DNA from: an uncultured Bacteroidaceae bacterium
GTDB taxonomy: Bacteria > Bacteroidota > Bacteroidia > Bacteroidales > Bacteroidaceae
Length of the DNA stretch: 47,328 bases
Direction of reading: 5' to 3'
NCBI GenBank assembly: GCA_905233285.1
Contig: CAJODY010000007.1
Coordinates: 1 to 47,328 of the forward strand
This document shows, piece after piece, positions 1-7,365 of this stretch. The first letter of the stretch is position 1. Each line of letters opens with the position of its first letter. A model generated the notes under the pieces. That model was not told the DNA's origin and ran no database searches. It saw only the letters and a program-made list of their open reading frames with translations. The translations under genes and the position numbers were made by a program.

Positions 1-59
1 AAAGTTGGACGGTTAATACTATGTTGTTTGTTCATAGTGAGGGTTTTAGTGACCCACTT

Positions 60-86
60 AGTGACCCATCTTTCACATGGGTCACT
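60..86. repeat. Hairpin of unknown role
   Basis: AGTGACCCAT (60-69) and ATGGGTCACT (77-86) form a perfect 10-bp stem around a 7-nt loop. A further partial copy of the left arm, AGTGACCCACTT, lies at 48-59. No T-run follows on the plus strand, so it is not a convincing terminator. Apart from this hairpin I see no gene in 1-186. Confidence 0.6.
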
Positions 87-186
87 ATCTGAAAGTCCGA
101 TAAACACTGGGCTGAAGGCCAAAATAGTGAGTAAGTGAGGGTAGAATGGATTTTTCCTCAAAAAATACAAAAATTCGTTTTGATTT

Positions 187-374
187 TTTGTATTTCTCTC
201 GCTTAACCGTACGTTGCCTTCGGCGAACATAGGCTGCGGTTCGGAAATAAAAATAAACGAGAATTATTTTGTACATCTCTCACTTAACCGTATCGTTCAC
301 TTCGCTACGCTCGTGCAAGATACTTGCGCTCAACATAAAAAATAAATGATTTTATTTTGTTCTGTATTCCTTTG
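187..374 (+). repeat. Tandem promoter-shaped modules, decayed
   Basis: Two successive modules have the spacing of a Bacteroidota promoter. Module one is TTTG (187-190), 19 nt, then TACGTTGC (210-217). Module two is TTTG (268-271), 19 nt, then TATCGTTC (291-298). Both end the spacer with CTTAACCG. Neither -7 matches TAnnTTTG, so both look decayed. A third module begins at TTTG 356-359 but a 12-bp deletion brings the next TTTG (371-374) only 11 nt away. The corresponding intact third module is the promoter at 47213-47243. Confidence 0.6.
271..369 (+). repeat. Left copy of 99-bp exact inverted repeat
   Basis: Read base by base, this stretch is identical to the reverse complement of 47230-47328, the last 99 bases of the window. 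It covers the promoter region upstream of the left methyltransferase operon. The match stops at 369; the right copy then carries 12 extra bases (ACTTAACCGTAT), after which similarity resumes for CTTTGCAGAGAAGTA. Confidence 0.95.
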
Positions 375-703
375 CAGAGAAGTAGGATGGTCGGCATCTC
401 CGTTATGGGAGCTGGCTGTCGAGTAGAGAACCTAAACGATGAAAAAGAAACAGACATTAGATTTTTAGACAACATACATTATTAACTAAGCATTAGCTAT
501 CTCGAAGTACCCCGAAAATTTGGCGATTTGAAAAGGTATCGAATAGATTTGGTTCATGTTCACGTTTGCGTGGACAGAACTTATCATTCGATACAGGTTA
601 CGCCAAATACCTCGGGTACTTGATAAGGAAAGTTCACGCTTTCTTTATGTCCATAAGTACCCGAGTTTTGTTTGTAACCTGTATTCTTCCGATTTAGACT
701 GAT
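375..703 (+). other. Long structured leader of left methyltransferase operon
   Basis: No credible protein is encoded here, but nested complementary arms are obvious. Stem A pairs 503-525 with 601-622 (imperfect). Inside it stem B pairs GTATCGAAT (536-544) with ATTCGATAC (586-594), and within B lies a 12-bp hairpin (552-564 with 569-580, one bulge). Stem C pairs CTCGGGTACTT (611-621) with AAGTACCCGAG (655-665). Stem D pairs ACAGGTTAC (593-601) with GTAACCTGT (674-682). A and C share bases, so they cannot form together. The layout suggests an attenuator or structured RNA; I do not recognise a named family. Confidence 0.6.
611..673 (+). terminator. Candidate intrinsic terminator or attenuator in leader
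   Basis: A perfect 11-bp stem (611-621 with 655-665) is followed by TTTTGTTT (666-673). The 33-nt loop itself contains GAAAG/CTTTC complementary arms. It lies about 30 nt upstream of the first start codon of the operon, so termination here would shut off the methyltransferase genes. The long loop and the G interrupting the T-run lower confidence. Confidence 0.45.
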
Positions 704-1396
704 GTGCAGCAAGAAATGCACATGGGAAACATGGATGCAGACTTGAATCCTCCGCAGCAGAGGGGGCAAATCAAGTCGAAGGAGCGTGTGTCGAAGCACG
801 GTGAGGTGTTTACTGCCGAACGCGAAGTGAATGCTATGCTCGACCTCGTGAAGCAGGAAACGGAACGCATCGAGAGCCGTTTTCTCGAACCTGCCTGTGG
901 CGACGGCAATTTCCTCATTGAGATTCTGCGTCGTAAGCTGGCTATATGTGAGCAGCGCGTAAGGAACAGGCAATACACCCAACTGCAATACGAGAAGAAT
1001 GCAGTATGGGCGGTCAGCAGTATTTATGGAATAGAACTCCTTCGCGATAATGCCGAGGCTTGTCGCAGACGGCTCTACGATTATTTCTGCGAGCAGTATT
1101 CGAGGCTGTTTGGCGAGGGATGCAAGCCAGAGTGCCGCAAGGCAGTTGAGTTCCTGCTGGAAAGGAACATCATCATGGGCGATGCTTTAACCTATCGTCG
1201 TGTGGACAACCCCGAGGAATGGATTGTCGTGAGCGAGTGGTCGTTCATAGGCGAAGGTAAGGTGGTTCGTCGCGATTACAGTTTCTCCTATCTTGTGGCT
1301 ACGGGTCAGGGTGGCGACCTCTTCAGCGACACCCCTTACGAATCGTTTCCTCCTGTGTATTTCTTAGACTTAAATCGCGAAGCCTATGAAAGCTGA
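704..1396 (+). CDS. Small SAM-dependent DNA methyltransferase subunit lacking NPPY motif
   Basis: Encodes 230 residues. The N-terminus carries the HGEVFT signature common at the start of N6-adenine DNA methyltransferases, followed by SAM-binding motif I (EPACGDGNF, near residue 61) and a second strand ending in the acidic residue of YGIELL. No NPPY/DPPY catalytic motif is present anywhere, so by itself it should not methylate adenine. It overlaps the next gene by 11 bp, which supports translational coupling and a two-subunit enzyme with the NPPY-bearing neighbour. The first usable codon is GTG at 704; ATG at 716, 722 or 731 are alternatives, and no ribosome binding site decides. The family call rests on motifs only. 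Confidence 0.72.
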   Translation: MQQEMHMGNMDADLNPPQQRGQIKSKERVSKHGEVFTAEREVNAMLDLVKQETERIESRFLEPACGDGNFLIEILRRKLAICEQRVRNRQYTQLQYEKNAVWAVSSIYGIELLRDNAEACRRRLYDYFCEQYSRLFGEGCKPECRKAVEFLLERNIIMGDALTYRRVDNPEEWIVVSEWSFIGEGKVVRRDYSFSYLVATGQGGDLFSDTPYESFPPVYFLDLNREAYES

Positions 1397-2924
1397 CACT
1401 TACAATCCCGATGTGCTCAATTGCCTGGCGAATCTGAGCAACGATGAGGTTTTCACTCCGCCTACGCTTGCCAATCAGGTTCTCGACCTCTTGCCGCAGG
1501 AACTCTTTACGTCACCTGAGACTACGTTTCTCGACCCAGTTTCGAAGTCGGGAGTGTTCCTTCGTGAGATAGTGAAGCGGCTCGACCGAGGACTTGAACC
1601 TTTGATTCCAGACCGCAAGGAGCGAATCGAGCACATATTGCGAAAACAGGTCTTTGGCATTGCTATTACGGAGTTGACGAGTCATCTTTCGCGCCGTTCG
1701 GTCTATTGCTCGAAGGATGCCAGTAGCGAGTATAGTGTATGCCGTTTCGGCACGAAAAGTGGAAATATCATGTATCGTCCACTCCGTCATACTTGGCAGA
1801 ATGGCAAGTGCCAATATTGCGGAGCCTCGCAGGATGTTTACGACAGGGGCGACCAAGCTGAGCAATATGCCTATCAGTTTATTCACACAGATAATCCCAA
1901 CACATTATTTAATAATATGAAGTTTGACGTAATTATAGGAAATCCGCCTTATCAACTGAGTGATGGAGGAAATGCCGCTAGTGATGCAGCAATGCCAATA
2001 TATAATAGGTTTGTTATGCAAGCTTTAAGACTTTGTCCCAGGTTCCTTACAATGATAATTCCTGCAAAATGGATGGTTGGAGGTCGTGGTTTAATGATGT
2101 TTCGACAACAGATGATGAACGATGAGCATATAAAAGTAATGGTAGATTATGAGAATCCTTTTGAGTGCTTTCCAGGAGTTCATATTGATGGAGGAGTTTG
2201 TTATTTTCTTTGGGATAAAGGTCATAAAGGCAAAACGAAGTATACATTTATTCCCACAAGCGGAAAGCCTATTACAACAAATAGACCCTTATGTAGCGAT
2301 GGTTCTTCTATTATTATTAGGGATTATAGACGACAGTCTATTATAGATAAAGTAACGACTGACACATCATTCTCGGACATTGTATCTGCCCGTAAACCAT
2401 TCGGGATAGGTACGGATTTATTCAACTGTACCGATAATTACGAGGACTATAACTTACATGATAAAAAGTTTGAAAAATCAATTAAGATATTTGGTGTTAA
2501 AGGCAAGAAGGGCGGCGCAAAACGAGTGGTTGGATGGATTAGTCGAGAATCTGTAGATAAAGGAACAGAACTCATAGACAAATATAAATTATACATCTCT
2601 AAAGCTTATTCATCAGATGCCGTTAATCCTCCTGAGTTAATATTGGGATGCCCAGATGATATATGTACTGAAACATTCCTTGTTATTGGACCGTTTGAAA
2701 GTGAAGAAGAAAGGAATAATTGCCATTCCTTTACCCATACAAATTTTTTCAAGGCTCTTCTTTATTGGGGAAGGGGTACGATGCAAGTTTCGAGAGAAGT
2801 CTTTAGATTCGTTCCTCTTCAAGACTTCTCACATCCGTGGACGGATGAGATGCTATATAAGAAATACGGATTGACAGACGAAGAGATAGCCTTTATCGAA
2901 AGCATGATTCGCCCAATGGAATAA
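1386..2924 (+). CDS. Eco57I-like N6-adenine DNA methyltransferase
   Basis: Encodes 512 residues. An EVFTPP stretch near residue 22 is followed by SAM motif I (FLDPVSKSGVFL, about residues 48-59) and catalytic motif IV NPPYQ near residue 186, preceded by FDVIIG. A CxxC pair (KCQYC) with nearby histidine suggests a small zinc-binding insert between motifs I and IV. The C-terminal half should hold the target recognition domain. Base composition changes visibly: roughly 1386-1880 is G+C richer, about 1890-2830 is A+T rich, and the last 90 bp return. That fits exchange of the recognition domain. The protein ends FIESMIRPME, a tail found again in three relics (5771-5806, 42630-42662, 42792-42827). 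It starts inside the previous gene and ends 11 bp before the helicase. Confidence 0.85.
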   Translation: MKADTYNPDVLNCLANLSNDEVFTPPTLANQVLDLLPQELFTSPETTFLDPVSKSGVFLREIVKRLDRGLEPLIPDRKERIEHILRKQVFGIAITELTSHLSRRSVYCSKDASSEYSVCRFGTKSGNIMYRPLRHTWQNGKCQYCGASQDVYDRGDQAEQYAYQFIHTDNPNTLFNNMKFDVIIGNPPYQLSDGGNAASDAAMPIYNRFVMQALRLCPRFLTMIIPAKWMVGGRGLMMFRQQMMNDEHIKVMVDYENPFECFPGVHIDGGVCYFLWDKGHKGKTKYTFIPTSGKPITTNRPLCSDGSSIIIRDYRRQSIIDKVTTDTSFSDIVSARKPFGIGTDLFNCTDNYEDYNLHDKKFEKSIKIFGVKGKKGGAKRVVGWISRESVDKGTELIDKYKLYISKAYSSDAVNPPELILGCPDDICTETFLVIGPFESEEERNNCHSFTHTNFFKALLYWGRGTMQVSREVFRFVPLQDFSHPWTDEMLYKKYGLTDEEIAFIESMIRPME

Positions 2925-2935
2925 ACTAAAACGTT

Positions 2936-5731
2936 ATGGCAACAACAGACTTACTACAAAGCAGAGTTGAGGGACAACCTACAATCTATGCTTACGAACT
3001 GCCAGATGTGCCTGACCATCGTGGCATGCTGAAGGTGGGCTATACAACGAGGACGGCAGAGGAACGCATAGATGAACAATGCAAGACTGCGAACCTGAAG
3101 TATCAGATTGTGTTGGTTCGTTCGGCTATGAAGGCTGACGGCACCTCGTTCGACGATCATGCCGTACATAAGATGCTGCGTGATGCAGGTTTCCCCAATC
3201 CTGCAAAGGAATGGTTCCGATGCACAAAGAAAGATGTCGAAAGAGCCATTAAGGCTGTGATAGCGGGGCAAGAGTCGATGTTGGAACGTACGGAAACTTT
3301 CCCAATGCGACCTGAACAGAAGGCAGCTGTAAAGAAAACATCTGAATATTTTGAGTCGTTCTATAAGGAGGAAATAGCAGCTGGAAGAGTCGGGAAAGGT
3401 GGACTGCCTCAGATGATTCCGCACTTTCTGTGGAACGCGAAGATGCGTTTCGGAAAGACTTTTACTACCTATCAGCTGGCTCTGAAGATGGGATGGAAGC
3501 GTCTGCTTGTGCTCACATTCAAGCCTGCCGTTAAGACTGCATGGAAGGAAGACCTGCTGACCCATCGCGATTTCGAGGGTTGGCAATTCTGTGAAAAGGG
3601 CGACAACTTTGAATTCAACAAGGTGGACGAGAGACGTCCGTTCGTATGTTTTGCATCGTTTCAGGATGTTTTGGGACGAAACGCAGCAGGTGGTATAAAA
3701 GCCACGAACGAATGGATTCAGGAAGTGGAGTGGGATTGTATCGTGCTCGATGAATACCACTACGGAGCATGGGGCAAGCATGCGAAGGACTTTTATAACA
3801 AGCAGGATACTGAACAGTTGGCGCGTGCCGCAGAGGTAGGCGAGATGATGGCTGAAGATGCAGACAGCAGTAAGGAAATGGACAGTCGCGAACTCTATGA
3901 CGAGGAACTGATGCCTCTCACTACCCGAGCATACCTGTACTTGTCGGGTACTCCGTTCAGGGCAATCAGTACAGGAGAGTTTATAGAAGAACAGATATAT
4001 AACTGGACTTATTCGGACGAACAAAGGGAAAAGGAAAATTGGAAGGGAGAAAATAACCCCTACCTGTCGCTGCCGAAGATGGTGATGATGACTTATCAGT
4101 TGCCCGACAGCATTAAGGAAGTGGCTGACCAAGGAGAGTTTGACGAGTTTGACCTCAATGAGTTTTTCAGAGCCGATGAACATGGCTTTGTACACGAGGA
4201 ACATGTACAGAAATGGCTCGACCTTATCAGAGGCTCGTATAAGGAAAACATCATAACAGAACTGAAGCAGGGAACGGAACGGCCGCCAATGCCTTTCTCA
4301 GACATGCGTCTGCACAGCTATCTGCAACATACGTATTGGTTCCTGCCTTCTGTTGCCTCGTGTAAGGCTATGGCACGACTGATGAAGAAGCCCGTCAATC
4401 GTTTCTATCATGATTATCATGTTGTCGTTGCAGCCGGAAATGAAGCAGGCATGGGAGCAGAAGCGGTGCATCCCGTATATGAGGCAATGTGTGAAGAGGG
4501 TGACCCAAGACAAAGCAAAACAATAACCTTGTCGTGCGGAAAACTTTCGACAGGAGTTACTGTTCGTCCTTGGACTGGTATTCTGATGCTTCGTAACGTA
4601 CGTTCGCCAGAAACGTATTTTCAGGCTGCATTCCGTGTGCAGTCGCCTTGGACTACACGTGACGAATGGGGAAAGGAGGTAATACTGAAGCCTTTCTGCT
4701 ATGTGTTCGATTTTGCTCCTAACCGCGCCCTACGCCAGGTAGAAGAGTATAGTTGTCAGTTGAATCTGCACGAAGCGAATCCAGAGAAGAAAGTGGAGGA
4801 TTTCATCCGATTCCTGCCTGTGTTGGCTTATGACGGAAGTTCGATGAAGGAGATAGATGCGGCTGGAATACTTGATATGGCAATGAGTGGTACTACCGCT
4901 ACGCTTTTGGCACGAAGATGGGAAAGTGCCGTATTGGTGAATGTGGATAATGCCACCCTTGGACGTCTGATGAATTCGCCTGAAGCAATGAAGGCTCTGA
5001 TGAATATAGAAGGATTCCGCTCGCTCAATCAGGATATAGAAACTATCATCAACAAGAGTGAACAAGTGAAGAAGACGAAACGCGAACACGGAGATGATAT
5101 CTCACCTAAGCAGAAGAAAGAATTGACAGAAGCAGAGAAGGAATATAAGAGCAAAAGAAAGGAAATACAACAGAAACTGATAAAGTTTGCAACCCGCATC
5201 CCTGTGTTCATGTATCTGACAGACTTCAGGGAATATTCGCTGAAGGATGTTATCGTGAACCTTGAACCGGAACTGTTCCGTAAGGTGACGGGGCTGAATA
5301 TCAGTGATTTCGAACTTCTTGTCAGCCTCAATGTGTTCAATAGCGAACTGATGAACGATGCTGTCTATAAATTCAAACGTTACGAAGACAGCAGTTTGGA
5401 ATATACTGGCATCAATACAAGAAAGGGTACTGTCATTGGCGGATGGGATACGGCTATCGATAGGAGTATATTATTTGAAGACAAGACTCCTGTAACAATA
5501 CAAGTCGATGATGAAGAAGAAGTTGAGAACCATGAGGAAGAACCCCCTCAGGAGGAACCACAGCCGGAATGGATGAGCCTCAAAGTGGGAGATAGGGTTA
5601 AGCACAAGACATTCGGCAAGGGAGAAGTTAAATCTGTTGATGGCGGCTATATCGTTGTAGCTTTTGCCCTCAAAGAGTCCCGCTTCCTTTATCCCTGGAT
5701 TTTTGAGAAAGGATATATGTCAATGGAGTAA
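2936..5731 (+). CDS. T5orf172 (GIY-YIG-like) nuclease-SF2 helicase fusion, candidate restriction subunit
   Basis: Encodes 931 residues. Residues about 15-105 look like a T5orf172 domain of the GIY-YIG superfamily, with LKVGYTTRTAEERI as the core. A superfamily 2 helicase/translocase follows: Walker A-like MRFGKTF near 172, Walker B DEYH near 272, SGTPF motif III near 338, and a motif VI-like stretch around AAFRVQSPW. A charged linker (about 700-750) and an acidic stretch near 860-875 precede a C-terminal VGDRVKHKTFGKGEV module resembling the UvrD/PcrA tail. Position directly behind two methyltransferase genes makes it the likely ATP-dependent nuclease of a restriction system; this role is inferred. 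The stop codon lies inside a 15-bp inverted repeat (5728-5742) that recurs near 42.7 kb. Confidence 0.8.
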   Translation: MATTDLLQSRVEGQPTIYAYELPDVPDHRGMLKVGYTTRTAEERIDEQCKTANLKYQIVLVRSAMKADGTSFDDHAVHKMLRDAGFPNPAKEWFRCTKKDVERAIKAVIAGQESMLERTETFPMRPEQKAAVKKTSEYFESFYKEEIAAGRVGKGGLPQMIPHFLWNAKMRFGKTFTTYQLALKMGWKRLLVLTFKPAVKTAWKEDLLTHRDFEGWQFCEKGDNFEFNKVDERRPFVCFASFQDVLGRNAAGGIKATNEWIQEVEWDCIVLDEYHYGAWGKHAKDFYNKQDTEQLARAAEVGEMMAEDADSSKEMDSRELYDEELMPLTTRAYLYLSGTPFRAISTGEFIEEQIYNWTYSDEQREKENWKGENNPYLSLPKMVMMTYQLPDSIKEVADQGEFDEFDLNEFFRADEHGFVHEEHVQKWLDLIRGSYKENIITELKQGTERPPMPFSDMRLHSYLQHTYWFLPSVASCKAMARLMKKPVNRFYHDYHVVVAAGNEAGMGAEAVHPVYEAMCEEGDPRQSKTITLSCGKLSTGVTVRPWTGILMLRNVRSPETYFQAAFRVQSPWTTRDEWGKEVILKPFCYVFDFAPNRALRQVEEYSCQLNLHEANPEKKVEDFIRFLPVLAYDGSSMKEIDAAGILDMAMSGTTATLLARRWESAVLVNVDNATLGRLMNSPEAMKALMNIEGFRSLNQDIETIINKSEQVKKTKREHGDDISPKQKKELTEAEKEYKSKRKEIQQKLIKFATRIPVFMYLTDFREYSLKDVIVNLEPELFRKVTGLNISDFELLVSLNVFNSELMNDAVYKFKRYEDSSLEYTGINTRKGTVIGGWDTAIDRSILFEDKTPVTIQVDDEEEVENHEEEPPQEEPQPEWMSLKVGDRVKHKTFGKGEVKSVDGGYIVVAFALKESRFLYPWIFEKGYMSME

Positions 5732-5742
5732 CGAAACGTTAC
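5728..5742. repeat. Small hairpin over helicase stop codon
   Basis: GTAACG-AAA-CGTTAC forms a 6-bp stem with a 3-nt loop and contains the helicase stop codon TAA. A sister copy with a TTT loop lies at 42731-42745. Both copies are preceded by ATGGA and followed by CC or CT plus CATC, so the match extends beyond the hairpin. Confidence 0.6.
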
Positions 5743-5770
5743 CTCATCGCTAAGGAAGCAAGCAGAACTC

Positions 5771-5806
5771 CCCTTCATCGAATCGATGATAAAACCAATG
5801 GAATAA
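5771..5806 (+). pseudogene. Relic C-terminus of an Eco57I-like methyltransferase
   Basis: In one frame this reads PFIESMIKPME followed by TAA, nearly the same as the FIESMIRPME-stop end of the methyltransferase at 1386-2924. Nothing upstream continues the frame as a recognisable gene. It looks like the last codons of a second methyltransferase otherwise deleted or replaced. Confidence 0.7.
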
Positions 5807-5808
5807 AG

Positions 5809-5836
5809 AAAGAGGCTTTGCGCCTCTTTTGTTTTG
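5809..5836 (+). terminator. Intrinsic terminator of left defence operon
   Basis: AAAGAGGC (5809-5816) pairs with GCCTCTTT (5822-5829) around a 5-nt loop and is followed by a T-rich run. It closes the methyltransferase-helicase operon just after the relic tail. Confidence 0.85.
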
Positions 5837-5892
5837 TTGTTTAGAAAAAAAATTGTAGTTTTACAGCGGAAAAAGGATAAACTACTGCGATT

Positions 5893-6510
5893 ATGACACT
5901 ACAAAAGTATATAGAGGAAAGTATTTTGCCACGATATGAGGGTTTTGACGGTGGCCATAGACGAGATCATGCGGAGACGGTCATAGCAGAGAGCCTGAAG
6001 CTGGCACGCGAGCATGGGGCAGATGAGCAGATGGCGTATGTCATTGCTGCATACCACGACTTGGGACTACAGTTCGGCAGGGAACGGCATCATATCTACT
6101 CGGGAGAGATTCTGATGGAGGACAACATGCTGAGGCAATGGTTTACAGAGGAGCAGATGCTCACGATGCGCGACGCTGTGGAGGATCACCGTGCAAGCGG
6201 GAAGAATCCGCCACGCACTATTTACGGAGCTATCGTGGCAGAGGCGGACAGACAGATAGATCCCGAATCTATCATCGCACGTACGATGGCATATAGCAAG
6301 AAGATGTATCCGGATGGTGATTTTGAGACCTTGTATCGCCGCAGCAAGGAACACCTAATGGAGAAGTATGCAGAAGGGGGCTATCTACGCCTGTGGCTCA
6401 ACAGCGAACGGAACGTAGAGGGGCTCAAAGCTCTGCGCAACATCATAGGCGATGAGGAAAGGCTGAGGGCTTGCTGCAAATCATGCGCAAACAGAGAGGA
6501 GAACAACTGA
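5893..6510 (+). CDS. HD-domain metal-dependent phosphohydrolase
   Basis: Encodes 205 residues. The HD superfamily pattern is visible: an N-terminal histidine in GGHRRDHAETV, the paired AYHDLG near residue 55, a later histidine in EDHRASG, and the distal aspartate in AEADRQID. Such proteins hydrolyse phosphomonoesters or nucleotides; the substrate cannot be told from sequence. It begins about 56 bp after the terminator of the upstream operon, so it is probably its own unit. Its last 130 bp overlap, on the opposite strand, the end of the SGNH gene. Confidence 0.85.
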   Translation: MTLQKYIEESILPRYEGFDGGHRRDHAETVIAESLKLAREHGADEQMAYVIAAYHDLGLQFGRERHHIYSGEILMEDNMLRQWFTEEQMLTMRDAVEDHRASGKNPPRTIYGAIVAEADRQIDPESIIARTMAYSKKMYPDGDFETLYRRSKEHLMEKYAEGGYLRLWLNSERNVEGLKALRNIIGDEERLRACCKSCANREENN

Positions 6511-7361
6511 GCTCCTTCGTGCCAGAGATGTACGTTGTCCTTGAAGTATTCGGGATGGTCGGAGTAGAGACCGGAGGTGTGGTAGTCGAGGAAGGGTATG
6601 GAGAGTTCGGAGGCGAGACGACGCAGGATGTCGTAGTGGTGGGGTGATACTTCGGTGTATTTAGGAGATACGGTAAAAATGAGACGTATGTCGTTCTCCC
6701 GGCAAAGATGGGCGAAACGACGGATGTATTCCAGTTTAAGTGTATCGACAGAAGTGTCGATGGATTCGAAGGTACGCACCTTGGGGAAGGCCGAGGGGCG
6801 AGGCAGGGGCGTGTAGCCTTGCTGACTATCGTTCTGACGATTGAGCAGGAGTCCCCAGAGGTTGGACGGTGCCTTGGCGTTGTAGCGGTAGAGGTGGGAG
6901 AGCTGATAGCGCCAGTAGGAGTCGTTGAGGTGGAAGATGGAGTCGGCATCGGCATTGGTGCCGAAGAGTGGAGCGAAAAAGCTGAGAACTGCGAAGGGGT
7001 CGGACTGCTGGTTGTAGTCGCTAGGCATGACTTCGAGACAGATAACCTTGGGCACATGACGAGAGAGAATGTGACGAAGGACGGTGTAGTGGGAGTAGAT
7101 GTTGTTGGCACCACCGATGCCTGCGTTATATACTGACATATGGAGTGAGTCGGAAATGATGGAGGGTATATAATGGTGATGACATCGGGATGCTCCCATG
7201 AGGATGATGTCTTCATGGACTTCGCGACTGATATATTGCAGTTTGGGGGCGATTACATCGTTGGAATGGCTATTGACCCATTGCATGAAGACACCTCCGA
7301 GACGGTCGGACGTAAAAAGTCCGACAAGGAATATGAGGAGGGTTATGAGCAGTCGTCGCAT
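6381..7361 (-). CDS. SGNH/GDSL-type hydrolase partner of MBOAT acyltransferase
   Basis: Encodes 326 residues from ATG 7361. An uncleaved N-terminal membrane anchor (LLITLLIFLVGLF) leads into an SGNH fold: nucleophile serine in LMGASRCHHHY, a conserved block around YNAGIGGANNI, and a C-terminal D-x-x-H in KDNVHLWHEGAQ. MBOAT-SGNH pairs O-acylate exported glycans, as with AlgI/AlgJ-type systems. The frame stays open upstream to 7475, through the heptamer repeat in the MBOAT gene, but 7361 is chosen because it follows the MBOAT stop directly and begins the anchor. The last 25 or so residues extend past the usual domain end and overlap the HD gene antisense, which suggests loss of the original stop. 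Confidence 0.82.
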   Translation of the reverse strand: MRRLLITLLIFLVGLFTSDRLGGVFMQWVNSHSNDVIAPKLQYISREVHEDIILMGASRCHHHYIPSIISDSLHMSVYNAGIGGANNIYSHYTVLRHILSRHVPKVICLEVMPSDYNQQSDPFAVLSFFAPLFGTNADADSIFHLNDSYWRYQLSHLYRYNAKAPSNLWGLLLNRQNDSQQGYTPLPRPSAFPKVRTFESIDTSVDTLKLEYIRRFAHLCRENDIRLIFTVSPKYTEVSPHHYDILRRLASELSIPFLDYHTSGLYSDHPEYFKDNVHLWHEGAQLFSSLFAHDLQQALSLSSSPMMLRRALSPSTFRSLLSHRRR

Positions 7362-7365
7362 AGGG

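Noticed and set aside
85-276. Small minus-strand open frame at the left end
   Set aside because: It covers the repeat and hairpin region, has biased basic composition and matches no family I know.
375-703. Retron msr-msd or other reverse-transcribed RNA
   Set aside because: The leader has long hairpins, but there is no reverse transcriptase gene anywhere in the window.
2954-4204. Long minus-strand open frame (416 residues)
   Set aside because: It is fully antisense to the T5orf172-helicase gene, has no recognisable motif, and its composition reflects the codon bias of the real gene.
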